The notes: generated by a model from the letters alone, not told the origin. A stretch of DNA of 64,000 bases from Nocardia niwae NBRC 108934 = DSM 45340 (GCF_001613465.1 NZ_BDCK01000016.1:186001-250000); one strand, 5' to 3'; positions 26,186-39,463 are shown, counted from the stretch's first letter. Made by a program: numbers and translations.

Positions 26186-26224
26186 CAGGGCCGCCGCGCA
26201 GCGTTCGTCTGCGCGGCGGCCCTG
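26186..26224. terminator. strong hairpin terminator between convergent genes
   Basis: A 16-bp perfect stem (26186-26201 with 26209-26224) and a 7-nt loop, followed by TGTTC. It separates the 52-aa gene from the convergent second emb gene and can serve both. Confidence 0.75.
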
Positions 26225-26263
26225 TGTTCGGGGTAGCTATCCGGTCGGCTCTGCCGAAACGGA

Positions 26264-29200
26264 TCAGAAGACCCGCAAACTACCCGGTGACCAGAAGCCG
26301 GAGCGGGTAGCTGTGCCGGTGTCCAGCTTCGCCGGGACGGCGTTGCGGTCGTACTGGTCGTAGCGCTCCAGCGAACCCCAGTCGCGCGCCCAGTCCTCCT
26401 TCAAGTAGGTGGGCACGGTGACCGACTTCGCCAGCATCTGGGAGAAGCCGAGCACACCGCCGAACTCCTCGGCCTGCCAGGTGTTCGTCGAGCTGATGGC
26501 CAGCGGGCGGTCCGGCAGGATGCGGTAGCCGGGCACCTCGGCCACGCCGTTGCGGTGGTCGAACGGACGCTGGCACGGGAACTGCAGACCCACCGCCCAG
26601 TCCAGCAGGATCGGCTGCTGGGAGCCGAGCAGGCTGTTGAGCGTCTGCAACTTCGGCATCCGCGGCGGTGTGAACGCCAGCCACTGGTCTCCGATCAGGA
26701 TCGGGTCGTTGGCGACGATGCGCACCGCGTCCGCGTCGGGCGCGATCTCGTCCAGCGGCACCCGCAGATTGCGCCAGGACGGGAACGGACCGATGTCGCG
26801 CGGCAGGTAGGTGCCGAGCTTCTGCACGCTGCCGTCGGGCTGACGCTTGCCGTAGTCGACGGTCAGCGACTGGCCGTACTTCATCGCGCCGGTGTCGTCG
26901 AAGGACAGGATGCGACCGGCGGCCGAGATCACCACCAGCGGCTTGTCCGCCGAACGGGTGGGCAGCTGGTACCAGCTCGAGGTGACGTTCGCGGGCTGCT
27001 GCACGCCGTTCTGGTAGCTGCCGAGGATCGGCGTGGTCGCCGGGTCCAGGCCGAACGGAAGGGCGACGGTGGAGCCGTTGACGCCGCGCGCGCCCTGACC
27101 GCCGCCGGTGCCCGCGCTCTGCCCCTCCGCGAACGCCGCGCCGACCGACTGGGTGGAGGTGTTGCCGGTGCCCGGCTTCACCTCGACGCTGTCGGCGGAC
27201 AGGTCGTTGGGCACGCCGTTCGGATCGAAACCGATCGGGTCGACGCCGGCCAGAGGGTCGGCCGGATCGGTCGGCGGGTGCGCCGGATCGACGATCGGCT
27301 CCAGTCTGCCGCCGTTCGGGTCCGGCTCCACCAGCACGTCGTTGGCCAGGCCGCAGGTGCTGCCGCCGAGCGCGTCGAAGTTCGACCGGGCCAGCGAGTA
27401 CGCCGGGTACTGCGCGACCGCGCCCTTCACCAGCGAGAGCACCTCGAGCGCGACCATCAGCGCGGCGACCACGGTCAGCGGGATCGCGGCGAACCGGCGG
27501 ATCCGCCTGCCGCGCGCGGTCTTCGCCGACGGCTGCGGCGCGGTGTAGTCCTCCCGCAGCGCGTACCAGCCGACCAGCGCCAGCGCCAGCCCGAACAGCA
27601 CGAGCATGAGCGTGTTCGACTGGTAGCCGTGCAGCGAGATCCGCTTGTCGAACCACGGCACGCCGAAGCTGGACACATACCAGTAGCCGTTGATGCCCGA
27701 GAACGCGACCGCGAGCACGAACAGCAACCCGGCCAGGAAGATCGCCCGGTTCTTGCGGGCCCGCAGGGCGCTCGCCGAGACCGCGACCGCCGTGACCGCC
27801 GCCAGCGAACCCGCGATGCCCGCGTACGCGCCGAAGTGGTGGGTCCACTTGGTCGGGTTGAACATCATGAAGAAGATCGTCCCGAAGACCACGCCCATCA
27901 GCCGCCAGGTCGGGCCGCTCGCGATGCCCGGCACCTGCCTGCGCCGCAGCAGCACCAGCATGGTCGTGAACAGGCACAGCAGCATCACCAGGAAGGCGAA
28001 GCGCCGCGACAGCGAACCGTCGACGGTCTCCACGAACAGGTAGTAGTAGCGCAGGTAGTCCTCGTACCAGGCCAGGTTCGGCCCGGTCACCTGGCGCACC
28101 CGGTTGGCCTCCTGGATGCCCGCGAAGGTCTGGTCGGTGTAGACGGCCGTCAGCACGAGCACACCCGCCGCGGCGATCGGCGCCAGCAACGGCAGCGTCG
28201 AACCCCACCGCCCGGCGCCCAGCGCGGCGAACTGCCGATGCTTGCGCACCACGATGCGCACCATCGGGCGGATACCGGCCAGCAGCGCCGCCACGCACAT
28301 CAGGCCCGTCGGCGCGGCCGCGAGGGTGAACGCCGCCACCAGAACGGCCACGGCCGCGGGCAGCAGCCGTCCGGTCGCGATGGCCCGCTCGATCGACACC
28401 CAGGTCAGCAGCGCGCCGAGCGCGACGATCGGCTCCGAACGCAAGCCGTTGTCGAACGGCAGCCAGAACGCCAGGAACACCAGCCCGCCGGTCCACAGCG
28501 CCACCTTGCTGGTGCGCACACCGCGCCCCAGACGGGGCACCACCTCGCGGCTGATCACCAGCCAGCACAGGATCGCGCAGGCCAGCGCGGGCAGCCGCAC
28601 CCAAGGACTGGCGGTGGAGATCTCCGAGAAGACCTGGATCACGTAGTAGTACCAGCCGAACGGCGCCTCCGGCACGCCGTACCAGCGGAAGTAGTTGGCC
28701 ATATAGCCCGCGTGCGGGGCCACCCGCACCATGCTGAGGATGTAGCCGTCGTCGGAGGTGTTCGCGCCCGCGAAGTGCCACAGCAGCAGCGTGCCGACCA
28801 CCGCGCCGTCCGCCCAGGTCGGCTTCAGCCAGTTCGCCGGAAGGAACCGGCGGTGCCCACGCCCGTCACTGCTGTCGAGCCGGGCCAGCGCCGCCAGCGC
28901 GATCAGCGTGCACAGCACCGCCGCGATCATCGCGATCAGCTTGATCGCGGTCGGGCTGGAGGAGAAGCGGGTGTCCACCGTCATGTCGAACGACAACCCC
29001 GCGGGCGCCGCGCCCTTGAGGTCGGAGAACACGCCGACCACCTGGGGCCGCAGATCGCCGCTCAGCTGCCCCTCCACCGGCACGGTGGCCGACTCGGTCG
29101 CCCCGGGCGCCGCGCCCTCGACCGGCCGCTCCACCTGCCTGGTGAGACCGTTGAACACCGCGTAGGTGCGGTCGATGTCGGAGCTGATGCTCAGCGACGC

Positions 29201-29743
29201 GCACTCGCCCATCCGGCTGCGGTCGGCCGACACCACCACCGCGTTGCGGTCGATCACGTCCACCGAGGTCTCCGAGACCCGCACGAACAGGGCCTCCAGC
29301 GCGGCCCGGTCGCCCTGCGGCGGCGCGGTGGCCAGCAGCATGCCGCCACGCTCGGGCAGCTGGGCGATCGTCTCGCACGGGATCGTCGCCTTCAGGTCGA
29401 TCGGGACCTGCGACATCAGCGGCGCCTGCACATTGCCGAGCGTGCCGCCCTGCGGCCAGTTCAGCACCGCGGTCGTCTGGGTGACCGGCAGGAACGGCGT
29501 CGCCAGCGCGAACAGCGCGCCGAGCACACCGGCGACCAATGCGATGAGCCGAGCGGTCCGGAAATCGTTCGGGGTCACCGCCGGGGCGGCGGGGGGTTTC
29601 GTGAGAACAGCGGTTGCGGCGTCGGGCACGGTTGGCAATGCTATCTGGCTCCCCCGTGGATCCGGGTCTTTAGGCCGTGCTAGTCGGGCATCGCGGGATA
29701 CGCGTTCGGGTTCGGCGTCGGGCGCCGCGCGGGTTCTGGGCAT
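26264..29743 (-). CDS. emb: arabinosyltransferase of the Emb family (second copy)
   Basis: An 1159-aa Emb protein. After a 58-residue Pro/Ala/Arg-rich N-terminal tail come [20 protein letters not shown] (TM1) and NWPQGG, as in EmbC. The catalytic loop is [20 protein letters not shown] with Asp331-Asp332 and Met338 (the Met306 position of EmbB). [20 protein letters not shown] follows, then the C-terminal lectin-like domain with [20 protein letters not shown]. It points opposite to the first emb and is separated from it by three unrelated genes. The start is uncertain: TTG 29638, 10 nt after GGGGGAG, would remove 35 residues. The cyclophilin gene is divergent. Confidence 0.95.
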   Translation of the reverse strand: MPRTRAAPDAEPERVSRDARLARPKDPDPRGSQIALPTVPDAATAVLTKPPAAPAVTPNDFRTARLIALVAGVLGALFALATPFLPVTQTTAVLNWPQGGTLGNVQAPLMSQVPIDLKATIPCETIAQLPERGGMLLATAPPQGDRAALEALFVRVSETSVDVIDRNAVVVSADRSRMGECASLSISSDIDRTYAVFNGLTRQVERPVEGAAPGATESATVPVEGQLSGDLRPQVVGVFSDLKGAAPAGLSFDMTVDTRFSSSPTAIKLIAMIAAVLCTLIALAALARLDSSDGRGHRRFLPANWLKPTWADGAVVGTLLLWHFAGANTSDDGYILSMVRVAPHAGYMANYFRWYGVPEAPFGWYYYVIQVFSEISTASPWVRLPALACAILCWLVISREVVPRLGRGVRTSKVALWTGGLVFLAFWLPFDNGLRSEPIVALGALLTWVSIERAIATGRLLPAAVAVLVAAFTLAAAPTGLMCVAALLAGIRPMVRIVVRKHRQFAALGAGRWGSTLPLLAPIAAAGVLVLTAVYTDQTFAGIQEANRVRQVTGPNLAWYEDYLRYYYLFVETVDGSLSRRFAFLVMLLCLFTTMLVLLRRRQVPGIASGPTWRLMGVVFGTIFFMMFNPTKWTHHFGAYAGIAGSLAAVTAVAVSASALRARKNRAIFLAGLLFVLAVAFSGINGYWYVSSFGVPWFDKRISLHGYQSNTLMLVLFGLALALVGWYALREDYTAPQPSAKTARGRRIRRFAAIPLTVVAALMVALEVLSLVKGAVAQYPAYSLARSNFDALGGSTCGLANDVLVEPDPNGGRLEPIVDPAHPPTDPADPLAGVDPIGFDPNGVPNDLSADSVEVKPGTGNTSTQSVGAAFAEGQSAGTGGGQGARGVNGSTVALPFGLDPATTPILGSYQNGVQQPANVTSSWYQLPTRSADKPLVVISAAGRILSFDDTGAMKYGQSLTVDYGKRQPDGSVQKLGTYLPRDIGPFPSWRNLRVPLDEIAPDADAVRIVANDPILIGDQWLAFTPPRMPKLQTLNSLLGSQQPILLDWAVGLQFPCQRPFDHRNGVAEVPGYRILPDRPLAISSTNTWQAEEFGGVLGFSQMLAKSVTVPTYLKEDWARDWGSLERYDQYDRNAVPAKLDTGTATRSGFWSPGSLRVF

Positions 29744-29856
29744 TCCCGGCGAGTTACCCGTGCGCTTACGAAACCAGGCATCCGTATCCGACCGCGGGCA
29801 CCGGGAAAAGTACCCGTCTTACGCAACGGTCCACGAAGGGATGGAAAGGTGGGTGT

Positions 29857-30354
29857 ATGACCAAGGTGAACATTTCGACGAACTACGGAACGATCGTGCT
29901 CGAACTGGACGATCAGAAAGCGCCGAACACGGTGCGCAATTTCGTGGACTACGTGAACGCCGGCCACTACAACGGCACCATCTTCCACCGCGTCATCCCC
30001 GGCTTCATGGTCCAGGGCGGCGGGTTCGAGCCCGGGTTGCGCCAGAAGGGCACCAAAGACCCGATCCAGAACGAAGCGAACAACGGCCTGAAGAACGACA
30101 AGTACACCGTCGCGATGGCCCGCACCAACGACCCGCACTCGGCCACCGCGCAGTTCTTCATCAACGTCGCCGACAACGCGTTCCTCAATCACTCCGCGCC
30201 GAACCCGGCGGGCTGGGGTTACGCCGTCTTCGGCAAGGTGACCGAAGGCACCGACGTGGTCGACAAGATCGCGGGCGTCGCGACCTCCTCGGCGGGTATG
30301 CACCAGGATGTGCCGGTCGACGACGTCGTCATCGAATCCGCAACCGTCAGCTGA
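29857..30354 (+). CDS. ppiA: peptidyl-prolyl cis-trans isomerase, cyclophilin type
   Basis: A 165-aa cytoplasmic cyclophilin that isomerises X-Pro bonds. The active-site sequences [13 protein letters not shown] (Arg about 44), [14 protein letters not shown] and [18 protein letters not shown] are intact, and [18 protein letters not shown] follows. No signal peptide is present. GGAAAGG lies upstream of ATG 29857. It is not part of the wall pathway; its place between emb and accD4 seems incidental. Confidence 0.95.
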   Translation: MTKVNISTNYGTIVLELDDQKAPNTVRNFVDYVNAGHYNGTIFHRVIPGFMVQGGGFEPGLRQKGTKDPIQNEANNGLKNDKYTVAMARTNDPHSATAQFFINVADNAFLNHSAPNPAGWGYAVFGKVTEGTDVVDKIAGVATSSAGMHQDVPVDDVVIESATVS

Positions 30355-30376
30355 GGGTTCGGCGCGTACGACGCGA

Positions 30377-30409
30377 ATCGGGCCGCACCCCAGGGGGTTG
30401 CGGCCCGAT
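30377..30409. terminator. bidirectional hairpin between ppiA and accD4
   Basis: An 11-bp stem (ATCGGGCCGCA with its complement) and an 11-nt loop, followed by GTGTTCC. It lies between the convergent stops at 30354 and 30423. Confidence 0.7.
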
Positions 30410-30422
30410 CGTGTTCCGGTTG

Positions 30423-31967
30423 CTACAACGGCAGCAGGTGATGCTTGCGCGGGTTGCGGGCAACGGCCTTGTCCCGCAACAGCTGTAGCGCACGACGGAT
30501 TTCCAGCCGGGTCGCCGACGGTTCGATGACCGCGTCGACATATCCGCGCTCGGCGGCCACCCACGGCGTCGCCACGGTGGCGTTGTAGAAGTCGATCATC
30601 TGCTGGCGAATGGCCGCGCGCTGGTCTTCGGGCGCGGCGTCGATCCGCTTGGCTCCGATCAGGCTGACCGCACTCTCGGCGCCCATGACCGCGATCCGCG
30701 CGGTGGGCCAGGCCAGGTTCACGTCGGCGCCCAGCTGCTTGGAGCCCATCACGGCGTAACCGCCACCGTAGGACTTGCGGATCACCACGGTGACCTTCGG
30801 CACCGATGCCTCGACGTAGGAGAACAGGAACCGGCCACCGCGCTTGATGACGCCGATCTTCTCCTGCTCCACGCCGGGCAGGAAGCCGGGCGTGTCGACG
30901 ACGAACACCAGCGGGATCTCGAACGCGTCGCATAGGCGCACGAAATGCGCGGCCTTGTCCGAGGCGCGGGCATCCAGCGCACCCGCGTACACCATCGGCT
31001 GGTTGGCGACCACGCCAACGCTGCGCCCGTCCACCCGGGCGAACCCGGTGATGACATTGCGCCCCGCCGACGCGCCGACCTCGTGGAAGGCGCCGTCGTC
31101 GAAGATGCGCAAGAGGATCTCGTGCATGTCGTACCCGGAGTTGTCCGCGTCCGGGACGATCGCGTTCAGCTCCAGATCGGTGTCGGTGGTCTCCGGCTCC
31201 AGACCGGGGTTCACGATCGGCGCCTGCTCCTGGCAGCTGGTCGGCAGGTAGCTCAGATAGTCGCGCACCCACTCGAACGCGGCCGTCTCATCCTTGGCCA
31301 CGTGGTGGATGTTGCCGTATTCCGCCTGGCTGCGCGCGCCGCCGAGTTCCTCGAGGCTCACGTCCTCGCCGGTGACCTCGCGGATCACCTTGGGGCCGGT
31401 GACGAACATGTACGCCTCTTCGGTCGCCACCACCACGTCGGTGTTGATCGGGGCGTAGACGGCGCCGCCTGCGCACTTGCCGAGGATCATCGAGATCTGC
31501 GGCACCAGGCCGGACAGCGGCTCCTGCCGCCTGCCCAGCTCGGCGTACCAAGCCAGCGAGGTCACCGCCTCCTGCACCCGCGCGCCGCCGGAGTCGTTGA
31601 TGCCGACCACCGGGCAGCCGACCTTGGCCGCGTACTCCAGGATCCCGGCCACCTTGCGGCCGAACATCTCGCCGACCGAACCGCCGTAGACGGTCTGGTC
31701 GTGCGAGAACACCGCCACGGGCCTGCCTTCGACCAGGCCGTGCCCGGTGACGACGCCGTCGCCGTAGAGCGCGGCGGAATCACCCGGCTTACGGACCAGC
31801 GCGCCGATCTCCACGAAGGTCCCCGGATCCAGCAGCATGTTGATCCGGTCGCGGGCGCTGGGGATGCCTTTCTTCGCCCGCTTGGCCACTCCCGCTTCAC
31901 CCGCGGGCTCCTGCGCCAATTCCAGGCGCTTGCGCAGGTCGGCGAGTTTCTCGGCAGTCGTGCTCAC
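30423..31967 (-). CDS. accD4: acyl-CoA carboxylase beta subunit for mycolate synthesis
   Basis: A 514-aa carboxyltransferase. With a biotinylated AccA3 (encoded elsewhere) and AccD5/AccE it carboxylates the C24-C26 acyl-CoA that Pks13 uses as extender. Both crotonase-like halves are present: [20 protein letters not shown] with [13 protein letters not shown] in the N-half, and [20 protein letters not shown] with [16 protein letters not shown] in the C-half, giving the two oxyanion holes. GTG 31967 overlaps the pks13 stop (GTGA). It is the last gene of the fadD32-pks13-accD4 cluster, as in mycobacteria. Confidence 0.96.
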   Translation of the reverse strand: MSTTAEKLADLRKRLELAQEPAGEAGVAKRAKKGIPSARDRINMLLDPGTFVEIGALVRKPGDSAALYGDGVVTGHGLVEGRPVAVFSHDQTVYGGSVGEMFGRKVAGILEYAAKVGCPVVGINDSGGARVQEAVTSLAWYAELGRRQEPLSGLVPQISMILGKCAGGAVYAPINTDVVVATEEAYMFVTGPKVIREVTGEDVSLEELGGARSQAEYGNIHHVAKDETAAFEWVRDYLSYLPTSCQEQAPIVNPGLEPETTDTDLELNAIVPDADNSGYDMHEILLRIFDDGAFHEVGASAGRNVITGFARVDGRSVGVVANQPMVYAGALDARASDKAAHFVRLCDAFEIPLVFVVDTPGFLPGVEQEKIGVIKRGGRFLFSYVEASVPKVTVVIRKSYGGGYAVMGSKQLGADVNLAWPTARIAVMGAESAVSLIGAKRIDAAPEDQRAAIRQQMIDFYNATVATPWVAAERGYVDAVIEPSATRLEIRRALQLLRDKAVARNPRKHHLLPL

Positions 31968-34900
31968 TTGGCCCCTTTCGCCTCGATCGCGGCGAGCTTC
32001 GCGGTCAGGTCTGCTCCGATCTTCCCGATCCGCGGTTCGTCGATGATCTGCAGGTGGTCGCCGGCGATGTGGACGACCTCCAAATTCGGGATGTATTCGT
32101 CCCAGCCGCCGTTCGGCACCCGGTCGGCGAAGCGTGGCTCGAGCTCGATCATCCCGTCGTGATAGCGATCGGCGAGGTAGAGCACGACGTTGCCGTCGTA
32201 GTGCGAAGGTCGGGTCCGGGCGAGGTGGCGGCTGTCGATCCACGAGGTGCGCTGGTGTTCGAGCACACCACCGGGAATCTTGGTACCGCTGATCTTGATC
32301 AGGTCGCTGATCATCTTGAACTGCTCTTCGTCGGAGGCCGCGGCGAGCGTCTCCAGCTGTTCACGATCCAATTCGCCGTCGACGCCATAGGTCTTCTTGG
32401 CGAAGGCCTGGTAACGCTCGATCCGGCGCACCCGCTCGTCGGGGCTGTTGTCCTCGCCCTGCGTCGGGATGGCCAGGTCGATCAGGCCGACCACGCGCAC
32501 GTCCGCGCCCTCGGCGCGCAGCAGCTGCGCGGCCTGCATGGCCAGCACCGCGCCCAGCGACCAGCCGTACAGCACGAACGGACCGTCACCCTGGATCTTG
32601 CGCAGCTCGGGCAGGTACTGGCGAGCCCGTTCCTCGATCGAGCCGTCGACCCGTTCGAAGCCGTACATCGGCGTATCGGCGGGCAGGCGCTTCAACAGCG
32701 GCTCGTAGACCAGCGTGTTGCCACCCGAGGGATGGAACACGAACACCGGCACGGCGTTCGAGCCCTCGGCGCGCGGCCGCAGCGGACGGACGAAGCCGTC
32801 CACGTCCGCGCCGCTGTCCTGCAGGGTGCGGACGATGTCGGACAGCTGCTCGATGGTCTCGCAGTCGAGCACGTCGTCCACGGTGACCTCGGCCTTGACC
32901 CGCTCGGTCAGGCGCGCGGCCAGCTTCTCCGCGGTGTCCTCGTCGAGGATCGGCAGCGTGTTGAAGATGCCTCCGGCCGACTTGCCCGTGACCACCGCCC
33001 AGGTGGCGAAGGTCAGGCGCTCGGCGGCGTCACGCGGCGGGACGTCGTCCTCTTCGGCGGCCTGCGACGCGCCGCCGAAGACGGCCGCTGGCGTGGCCGG
33101 AGCCGGTGCGGCCTGGGCAACCGGTGCTGCGGCGGAGGCCGCGTCACCATCGGCCGCCTTCTCCTGGCTCTCCGGAGCCGAATCGGTCTCGGCGGTAATG
33201 GTTTCCGGCGCCGCACCCGCCACCGCGGCGACCGGATCGGCTCCGGTGGCCAGGGCCGCGCGAGCCGTGGCGATGAAATCGGCGTCGACGGCCAGCTCGC
33301 CCGAACCGCCCGCCGCCTTGTCGGCGGCCTGCTGATCGGCCATCGCCTGCACCTCGTCGCGGTGCTCGATGGCGTAGCGCAGCACCTTGCCGACCTCGTG
33401 CAGGCTGGCGTCCCGCACGGCCTGCACCTGCAGCTGCGGGATGTCGAACTCGTACTCCACCCGGTTCTTGATGCGCATCGCCATCAGCGAGTCCAAGCCG
33501 AGCTCCATCAGCGGAATCTCCATCGGGAGATCCTCGACCGCGTAACCCATCGACTCCGCGACGATCAGCGCGAGCCGCTCCTCGACGGTCTGCGCGCCGT
33601 TCGGATCCCACCGGTCACCGAAGGTCTCCACGACTTCGAGGTCGGCGTCACCTTGCGGCTGCGCGGCCGCCGCCGGGACCGGCTCGGCCACAACGGGTTC
33701 CGGCAGCGGGGCGCCGGAGGTCACCACGGCGTCGAACACGAGGCGGAAGACGTTGCCTTCCTTGGCGTGGACCTGCACCGAAGCGCCGCCGGGATGCGGG
33801 GTGAGCGTGGTGGTGAGCGTGCCCGCCGCCGGGATCACCGCGTGCGGGATCGCCGCGCCGAGCGCCACGTCACTGAGCACCTGCGTCGCCGCGGCACGCA
33901 CCAGTCCGGCGAGATCGGTCACCGAGGACGCCTGCACCTCCCAGACGTGCCTGCCGTCCGGCAACGCGACGTGCGCGCCGGGAACCCGGCCGTTGCCGCC
34001 CGCGGCCAGCCGCACCTTCGGCCAGTACTCCTTGCGCACGAACGTGGTGCGCGGAACGTCGGCGTAGCCGCCCGGGCCGAGCAGCGAGAACAGATCGACC
34101 TTGTGCCCGTGCACATAGAGCTGGGCGAGCGCGGCGATCACGCCCGCCGACTCGTCTTCCTTGCGCTTGAGCGTGGGGATGAGTTGCGCGTCGTGCAGGC
34201 CCGCGGCGAAGGTGGTGCCGAGCACTTGCATCAGCGCGACGGAATTCGGCGCGAGTTCCAGGAACGTGGTGTGCCCCGCGTCCACCGCGAGCTTCACCGC
34301 GTTGGTGAAGTACACGCTGTGGCGCATGTTCTTGACCCAGTAGTCCTCGTCGTGGATCGGGTCGTGGCCGGAACGGAAGAACTCTTCCTTGTGCACCGTC
34401 GAGTACAGGCCGGTCTTCAACTTGGTGGGCTCGATGCCCGCCAGTTCCGCGGCCAGCTCACCGAGCAACGGATCCATCTGCGAAGTGTGGCCCGCGCCGC
34501 GGGTCTGCAGCACACGGGCGAACTTGCCCGCCGCCTCCACCTGCGCGACGATCGCCGCCACCTGATCCTGCGGTCCGCCGATCACCGTGTTGGTCGGCGC
34601 CGCGTACACCGCGACCTCGACGTCCGGGTAGTCCGGCAGCAGGTTCGCGACGTCCTCGGCGCTGTACTCGATGAGCGCCATGTTGCGCACGTCGTCGTCG
34701 CTGATCATCTGCTCGCCCTCGCCCATCAGACGGGAACGGGCGCAGATCACGCGCACCGCGTCTTCGAGCGAGAGGCCACCGGCGATGTACGCGCCCGCGA
34801 CCTCGCCCATCGAATGGCCCACCACCGCTTCGGGTTCGGCGCCGTGCGCGCGCAGCAGCGCGGCCAGGCCGATCTGGATGGTGAAGATGCCGACCTGCGA

Positions 34901-37249
34901 GGTGCCGACGTTGTAGTCCTGGCTGTCGTCCAGGAACAACTCGCGCACCGAGTATCCGGCCTCGTCCTGCACCAGCTCGTCGACCTCGTCGACGGCATTG
35001 GCGAAGATCGAGTTCTCCAGGTAGAGCTGCTTACCCATCTTGCGGTGCTGCGCGCCGAAACCGGCGAGCACCCACATCGGGCCCATGGCCGCGGGCGCGT
35101 CCGCGGTGAAGACGCCCGCCCCCGGCTTGCCCGCCGCGATGGCACGCAGACCGGCGATCGCCTCCTCGTGCGTCTTGGCCAGCACCACACCGCGCGAACG
35201 CCAGTGGCTGCGCTTGGCCAGCGACCGCGCCACGTCGGCGAGCGGAGTCCGCGCGCCCGCCTCGGACTCCAGCCAGTCGGCCAGCTCGGCGGCGGCCCGG
35301 CGACGCCGGGAGGGCAGGTAGCCCGATACGGGCAGGATCTGTGGCAGCGGCTCGGTGCGCTCGGCGGTCCACTCGACGGCGGGCGCGGCGGCTTCGGCCG
35401 CCACCTCGGCCGCGGCGGCGAGCGCATCGGAGGCCGCGGCCGCGTCGGTGGTCTCGTCCAGCGCGTCCTCGTCCAGCTGGGTCTCGAGCTCGGAGAACGG
35501 AGCTTGGGGCTCCGTGGCCGAGGCAGGCGTGTACTCCTGGACGACGATGTGCGCGTTGGTGCCACCGAAACCGAAGCCGGAGATGCCGATGGTGGCCGTG
35601 CCGCTGTAGCGCGGGAACTCGGTGGGCTCGTCGACGACCTTCAGGTGCGCCTGCTCCCACGGGATGTACGGGTTCGGGCCCGCGTAGTTGATGTTCGGCG
35701 GAATGACGTTGTGCTGCAACGACATGATCACCTTGGCCAGGCTCGCCGCACCGGCGCCCGACTCCAGGTGACCGAAGTTCGTCTTGGCCGAACCGAGCAG
35801 CGCGGGCCGGTCGGCTTCGCGGCCGCGGCCGACCACCCGGCCGAGCGCGTCCGCCTCGATCGGGTCGCCGAGCAGGGTGCCGGTGCCATGCGCCTCGATG
35901 TAGTCGACCGCGGACGGCGCGATGCCCGCGTCCCGGTACGCGCGGCGCAGCACCTCGGCTTGCGCGTCGGGATTCGGGGCGAGCAGGCCGTTGGACCGGC
36001 CATCGTTGTTGACCGCCGTGCCCTTGATCACCGCGTAGATCGTGTCGCCGTCGCGCTCGGCGTCGGCGAGACGCTTCAGCACCACGAGACCGCCGCCCTC
36101 GGATCGGACCATGCCGTCGGCGTCGCTGGAGAAGGCCTTGATGTGCCCGTCCTTGGCGACGCCGCCGTTGGCATCGAAGCCGAGCGTCGCCATCGGCGCG
36201 AGCAGCATGTTCACGCCACCGGCCAGCGCCAGGTCGGCGTCGCCGTTGCGCAGCGCCTGCACCGCCTGGTGCACGGCGACCAGCGTCGAGGAGCAGGCCG
36301 TGTCGACGGACACCGACGGACCGCGGAAGTCGTAGAAGTAGGAGACCCGGTTCGGGATGATCGAACTGACGCTGCCCATGATCGCGTAGGCCTCGGCCGA
36401 CACCGGCACGTTCGGATCACGCTCGCTGCCCAGCCCGAGCGCCGCGAGCAGCATGAAGTCGTTGCCCGACGATCCGATGAACACGCCGACCGGCGCGCCT
36501 TTGAGATCGCTGGCCGGAATCCTGGCGTGCTCCAACGCCTCCCAGGTCAGCTCCATCGCCAGCCGCTGCTGCGGGTCGACCCGCTCCACCTCGACCGGCG
36601 ACATGGCGAAGAACTCGGCGTCGAAGCCCTTGACCACGTCCTGGTCGAGGTAGCCGCCCTTGGTGTTGGCGTTCTCGATCGCCTCGGCCAGCTGCGGCTC
36701 CTCCAGGAACTCCGACCACCGGCCTTCGGGCCGCTCCCGGATGCCGTCGCCGCGGCCGATGAGGAACTCCCACGTCGACTCCGGAGTGTCGCCCGCACCG
36801 GGCAACCGGGTCGACAAACCCACGATCGCGATGTCGTGCGCCTCGCCCGGGCGGTAGCCGGCGGTGTAGAAGGAGTCGTCGGCGGACTCCTCCGGCACGT
36901 CCGGCTCGCCGTTGATGATCCGCTCGGCCAGCGAGGCGATGGTCGGGTGCTGGTACACGATCGTCGCGTTCAGCATCACGCCGGTCAGTTCCTCGATGTC
37001 CCCGCCGAGGGCGATCGCGTCCCGCGAGGCGAGCCCGAACTCCTCCATCGGCCGGTCCACGGTGATCTGGTCGACCGGTTGCCCGGTCGCCTCGGAGACC
37101 CAGCGCCGCAGCCACTCACGCAACTCCGCCACCGACATGTCGGTCTGCGCGCCGCCCTTCGCGGACTCGGCCGGGGCCGCCGCGTCGGCGACGGTCTCCA
37201 CGGCCGGGGTGTCGGTCGTCTGGGTGGGCGTGCCCTCGTTGTCAGCCAT
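31964..37249 (-). CDS. pks13: polyketide synthase for mycolic acid condensation
   Basis: A 1761-aa type I PKS that joins the meromycoloyl and the carboxylated alpha chain into the beta-keto mycolate precursor. Domains in order: ACP1 with phosphopantetheine Ser75 (FGLASRDA); ketosynthase with Cys319 (DTACSS) and the His motifs EAHGTGT and [10 protein letters not shown]; acyltransferase with Ser813 (GHSMGEVAG); ACP2 with Ser1254 (LGLDSLMAM); an Ala/Pro-rich linker; thioesterase with Ser1564 (GWSLGAVL) and the terminal His in [10 protein letters not shown]. Length is near the 1733 aa of M. tuberculosis Pks13. It is translationally coupled to accD4. Confidence 0.98.
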   Translation of the reverse strand: MADNEGTPTQTTDTPAVETVADAAAPAESAKGGAQTDMSVAELREWLRRWVSEATGQPVDQITVDRPMEEFGLASRDAIALGGDIEELTGVMLNATIVYQHPTIASLAERIINGEPDVPEESADDSFYTAGYRPGEAHDIAIVGLSTRLPGAGDTPESTWEFLIGRGDGIRERPEGRWSEFLEEPQLAEAIENANTKGGYLDQDVVKGFDAEFFAMSPVEVERVDPQQRLAMELTWEALEHARIPASDLKGAPVGVFIGSSGNDFMLLAALGLGSERDPNVPVSAEAYAIMGSVSSIIPNRVSYFYDFRGPSVSVDTACSSTLVAVHQAVQALRNGDADLALAGGVNMLLAPMATLGFDANGGVAKDGHIKAFSSDADGMVRSEGGGLVVLKRLADAERDGDTIYAVIKGTAVNNDGRSNGLLAPNPDAQAEVLRRAYRDAGIAPSAVDYIEAHGTGTLLGDPIEADALGRVVGRGREADRPALLGSAKTNFGHLESGAGAASLAKVIMSLQHNVIPPNINYAGPNPYIPWEQAHLKVVDEPTEFPRYSGTATIGISGFGFGGTNAHIVVQEYTPASATEPQAPFSELETQLDEDALDETTDAAAASDALAAAAEVAAEAAAPAVEWTAERTEPLPQILPVSGYLPSRRRRAAAELADWLESEAGARTPLADVARSLAKRSHWRSRGVVLAKTHEEAIAGLRAIAAGKPGAGVFTADAPAAMGPMWVLAGFGAQHRKMGKQLYLENSIFANAVDEVDELVQDEAGYSVRELFLDDSQDYNVGTSQVGIFTIQIGLAALLRAHGAEPEAVVGHSMGEVAGAYIAGGLSLEDAVRVICARSRLMGEGEQMISDDDVRNMALIEYSAEDVANLLPDYPDVEVAVYAAPTNTVIGGPQDQVAAIVAQVEAAGKFARVLQTRGAGHTSQMDPLLGELAAELAGIEPTKLKTGLYSTVHKEEFFRSGHDPIHDEDYWVKNMRHSVYFTNAVKLAVDAGHTTFLELAPNSVALMQVLGTTFAAGLHDAQLIPTLKRKEDESAGVIAALAQLYVHGHKVDLFSLLGPGGYADVPRTTFVRKEYWPKVRLAAGGNGRVPGAHVALPDGRHVWEVQASSVTDLAGLVRAAATQVLSDVALGAAIPHAVIPAAGTLTTTLTPHPGGASVQVHAKEGNVFRLVFDAVVTSGAPLPEPVVAEPVPAAAAQPQGDADLEVVETFGDRWDPNGAQTVEERLALIVAESMGYAVEDLPMEIPLMELGLDSLMAMRIKNRVEYEFDIPQLQVQAVRDASLHEVGKVLRYAIEHRDEVQAMADQQAADKAAGGSGELAVDADFIATARAALATGADPVAAVAGAAPETITAETDSAPESQEKAADGDAASAAAPVAQAAPAPATPAAVFGGASQAAEEDDVPPRDAAERLTFATWAVVTGKSAGGIFNTLPILDEDTAEKLAARLTERVKAEVTVDDVLDCETIEQLSDIVRTLQDSGADVDGFVRPLRPRAEGSNAVPVFVFHPSGGNTLVYEPLLKRLPADTPMYGFERVDGSIEERARQYLPELRKIQGDGPFVLYGWSLGAVLAMQAAQLLRAEGADVRVVGLIDLAIPTQGEDNSPDERVRRIERYQAFAKKTYGVDGELDREQLETLAAASDEEQFKMISDLIKISGTKIPGGVLEHQRTSWIDSRHLARTRPSHYDGNVVLYLADRYHDGMIELEPRFADRVPNGGWDEYIPNLEVVHIAGDHLQIIDEPRIGKIGADLTAKLAAIEAKGAK

Positions 37250-37359
37250 CAGTTCCTCAAGCTACCTGTCTGCGTACCGGGCGTACCGTGAAATGACGCC
37301 CGGCGCGTGGGAGGTCGGCGCCGAGCGTCGATGGTCGGTCCGAGGCCGCCCCTGAGCAA

Positions 37360-39273
37360 TTACTCTTCCGGTGCATCGGGGAAAGCCTGCTGGGTGTAAC
37401 CACCCCGCAGCGTTCCCTCCAGATAGGCCGCCCGGCAGGCGCGGCGGGCGATCTTGCCGCTGGAGGTGCGCGGGATCGATCCCGCGGGCACCAGCAGCAC
37501 ATCCCGAACGGTCACGCCGTGGCGCTGCGAGATCGCCGCGCGCACCGCGTCGGCGATGGGCAGCGGATCGGCCTTGCCCGCACCCGGACCCCGCTCACCC
37601 ACGACCACGAGCTGCTCGGACGCGTCGTCGGCGTCGAACTGCAGGCCGGAGTGGCTGCCCTGCTCGAACACCTCGGCCGGGAGCTGGTTGGCGGGCACCG
37701 AGAACGCCGCCACGAAGCCGGGCCGCAGCGCGGTGCTTGCTTCCTGCGCGGAGAACTCCAGGTCCTGCGGGTAGTGGTTGCGGCCGTCGACGATCACCAG
37801 GTCCTTGACCCGGCCGGTGATGTAGAGCTCGCCCTCGAAGTACACGCCGTAGTCACCGGTGCGCATCCAGTTCGCGTCCGGCTCCGTGCCCTCGGCGTGG
37901 CTGCCCTGAGCGAGGCGCTCGGTGACCTTGTTCTGGAACGTCGCCGCGGTCTCGTCGGGACGACCCCAGTAGCCGATGCCCATGTTGTTGCCGTGCAGCC
38001 AGATCTCGCCGACGTGCCCGTCGGGTACCTCACGGCCGCCACCGGACTCGACGGACTCCGGGTCGATGATCGTCGCCCACTGCGACAGCGCGACATAACC
38101 GCAGGACACCTGCGCGATCGCGTCTTCGTGGCTCTGGTCGACCTTCACCATGCGGCCCGCGTTGAGCTCCTTGCGGTCGACGTAGGTGACCTTCGCCTCG
38201 TCCTCGGCCTTGGTGGCGGAGACGAACAGCGTCGCCTCGGCCATGCCGTAGCAGGGCTTGATGGCGGTCTTGGGCAGGCCGTAGGGGGCGAACGCCTCGT
38301 TGAACTTCTTCATCGACGAGGTGGTCACCGGCTCACTGCCGTTGATCAGGCCGATGACGTTGGACAGGTCCAGCGACTCGCCGTTCTTCGGCAGACCGCG
38401 CGCGGCGGCGTGCTCGAACGCGAAGTTCGGTGCCGCCGCGAAGGTCCCGGCGCCGTCGGAGACCGCGGCCAGCTCCTTGATCCAGCGGTACGGACGGCGC
38501 ACGAAGGCGCTCGGCGACATGATGGTGATGTACTTGCCGCCCACCGCGGGCAGGATCACGGTCAGCAGGCCCATGTCGTGGAACAGCGGCAGCCAGGTGA
38601 CGCCGCGCGAATTCCAGTCCAGGTTGATCGCGTCGACCATCTGCAGCAGGTTGGTGCCCACCGCGCGGTGCGTGATCTCGACACCGGCCGGCACCCGGGT
38701 GGAGCCCGAGGTGTACTGCAGGTAGGCGATGTCGTCGATCGCGATGTCCGGGCGCACCCAGCTCTCGCCGACGCTGTCGGGGATCGCGTCCACGGCGATG
38801 ATGCGCGGACGCTGGGCGGCGGGCAGCGAGCGGAAGAACTGCCGGACTCCGGCCGCGGAGGAACTCGCGGTCAGGATGGCCGAGGGTTCACAGTCGCCGA
38901 GCACCGCGTGCAGGCGATCGGTGTGGCCGGGCTCGTCCGGGTCGAACAGGGGCACCGAGATGGTGCCCGCGTAGATCGCGGCGAAGAAGGAGATCACGTA
39001 GTCCAAGCCCTGCGGCGCGAGGATCGCGACCCGGTCGCCCGGGTTGGTCACCTGCTGCAGTCGAGCGGCCACCGCGCGCAGCCGAATACCGAACTCACGC
39101 CACGTCAGCTCCTGCGCCTCGCCGTCGCGCTCGCGCGAGTAGTCGATGTAGCGATACGCCAGGGTGTTCGCGTCGTTCCGGGTGTGCTTCTCGACGTGAT
39201 CAACCAGGGTGTGATCCTCGGGAATGCGGATGTTCCCGGTTTCGTCCAGGTAGTCGTCGAAAGTCTCTTCCAT
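37360..39273 (-). CDS. fadD32: long-chain fatty acid-AMP ligase
   Basis: A 637-aa acyl-AMP ligase that activates meromycolic acid and loads it on the N-terminal ACP of Pks13. The ATP-binding motif is [43 protein letters not shown] and [20 protein letters not shown] follow, and the catalytic Lys is in [11 protein letters not shown]. The family insertion that favours AMP-ligase over CoA-ligase activity lies in the [11 protein letters not shown] region. The start is ATG 39273 with GGAGGAG 8 nt upstream. Pks13 begins 110 bp after the stop. Confidence 0.97.
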   Translation of the reverse strand: MEETFDDYLDETGNIRIPEDHTLVDHVEKHTRNDANTLAYRYIDYSRERDGEAQELTWREFGIRLRAVAARLQQVTNPGDRVAILAPQGLDYVISFFAAIYAGTISVPLFDPDEPGHTDRLHAVLGDCEPSAILTASSSAAGVRQFFRSLPAAQRPRIIAVDAIPDSVGESWVRPDIAIDDIAYLQYTSGSTRVPAGVEITHRAVGTNLLQMVDAINLDWNSRGVTWLPLFHDMGLLTVILPAVGGKYITIMSPSAFVRRPYRWIKELAAVSDGAGTFAAAPNFAFEHAAARGLPKNGESLDLSNVIGLINGSEPVTTSSMKKFNEAFAPYGLPKTAIKPCYGMAEATLFVSATKAEDEAKVTYVDRKELNAGRMVKVDQSHEDAIAQVSCGYVALSQWATIIDPESVESGGGREVPDGHVGEIWLHGNNMGIGYWGRPDETAATFQNKVTERLAQGSHAEGTEPDANWMRTGDYGVYFEGELYITGRVKDLVIVDGRNHYPQDLEFSAQEASTALRPGFVAAFSVPANQLPAEVFEQGSHSGLQFDADDASEQLVVVGERGPGAGKADPLPIADAVRAAISQRHGVTVRDVLLVPAGSIPRTSSGKIARRACRAAYLEGTLRGGYTQQAFPDAPEE

Positions 39274-39463
39274 TCCTTCTTCTCCTCCGAGGCACACGCA
39301 GCAAGACGGCGAGATCGCCGCTTTTACCTGTGAGGCCCCGACTCGCTTTCGCCCGCGGGTGCTCCAAGTGCAGAGCCAGCCTGCAGATTTTGTGCGGTCT
39401 GCGCGGTGACCGCTTATCGGCTAGATGTACTCAAACCAGAGTCATGTTACAGAGAAGACCGGC

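Noticed and set aside
29744..29856. Extending the cyclophilin to an upstream ATG at 29677
   Set aside because: Homology begins at [11 protein letters not shown] (29857), which has a good ribosome-binding site; the extension overlaps the divergent emb gene.
36211..36420. Many short frames on both strands within pks13
   Set aside because: All are shadows of the long pks13 frame, whose domain motifs are intact throughout.
39274..39297. FadD32 start at ATG 39297
   Set aside because: The extra codons encode the GGAGGAG ribosome-binding site of ATG 39273.
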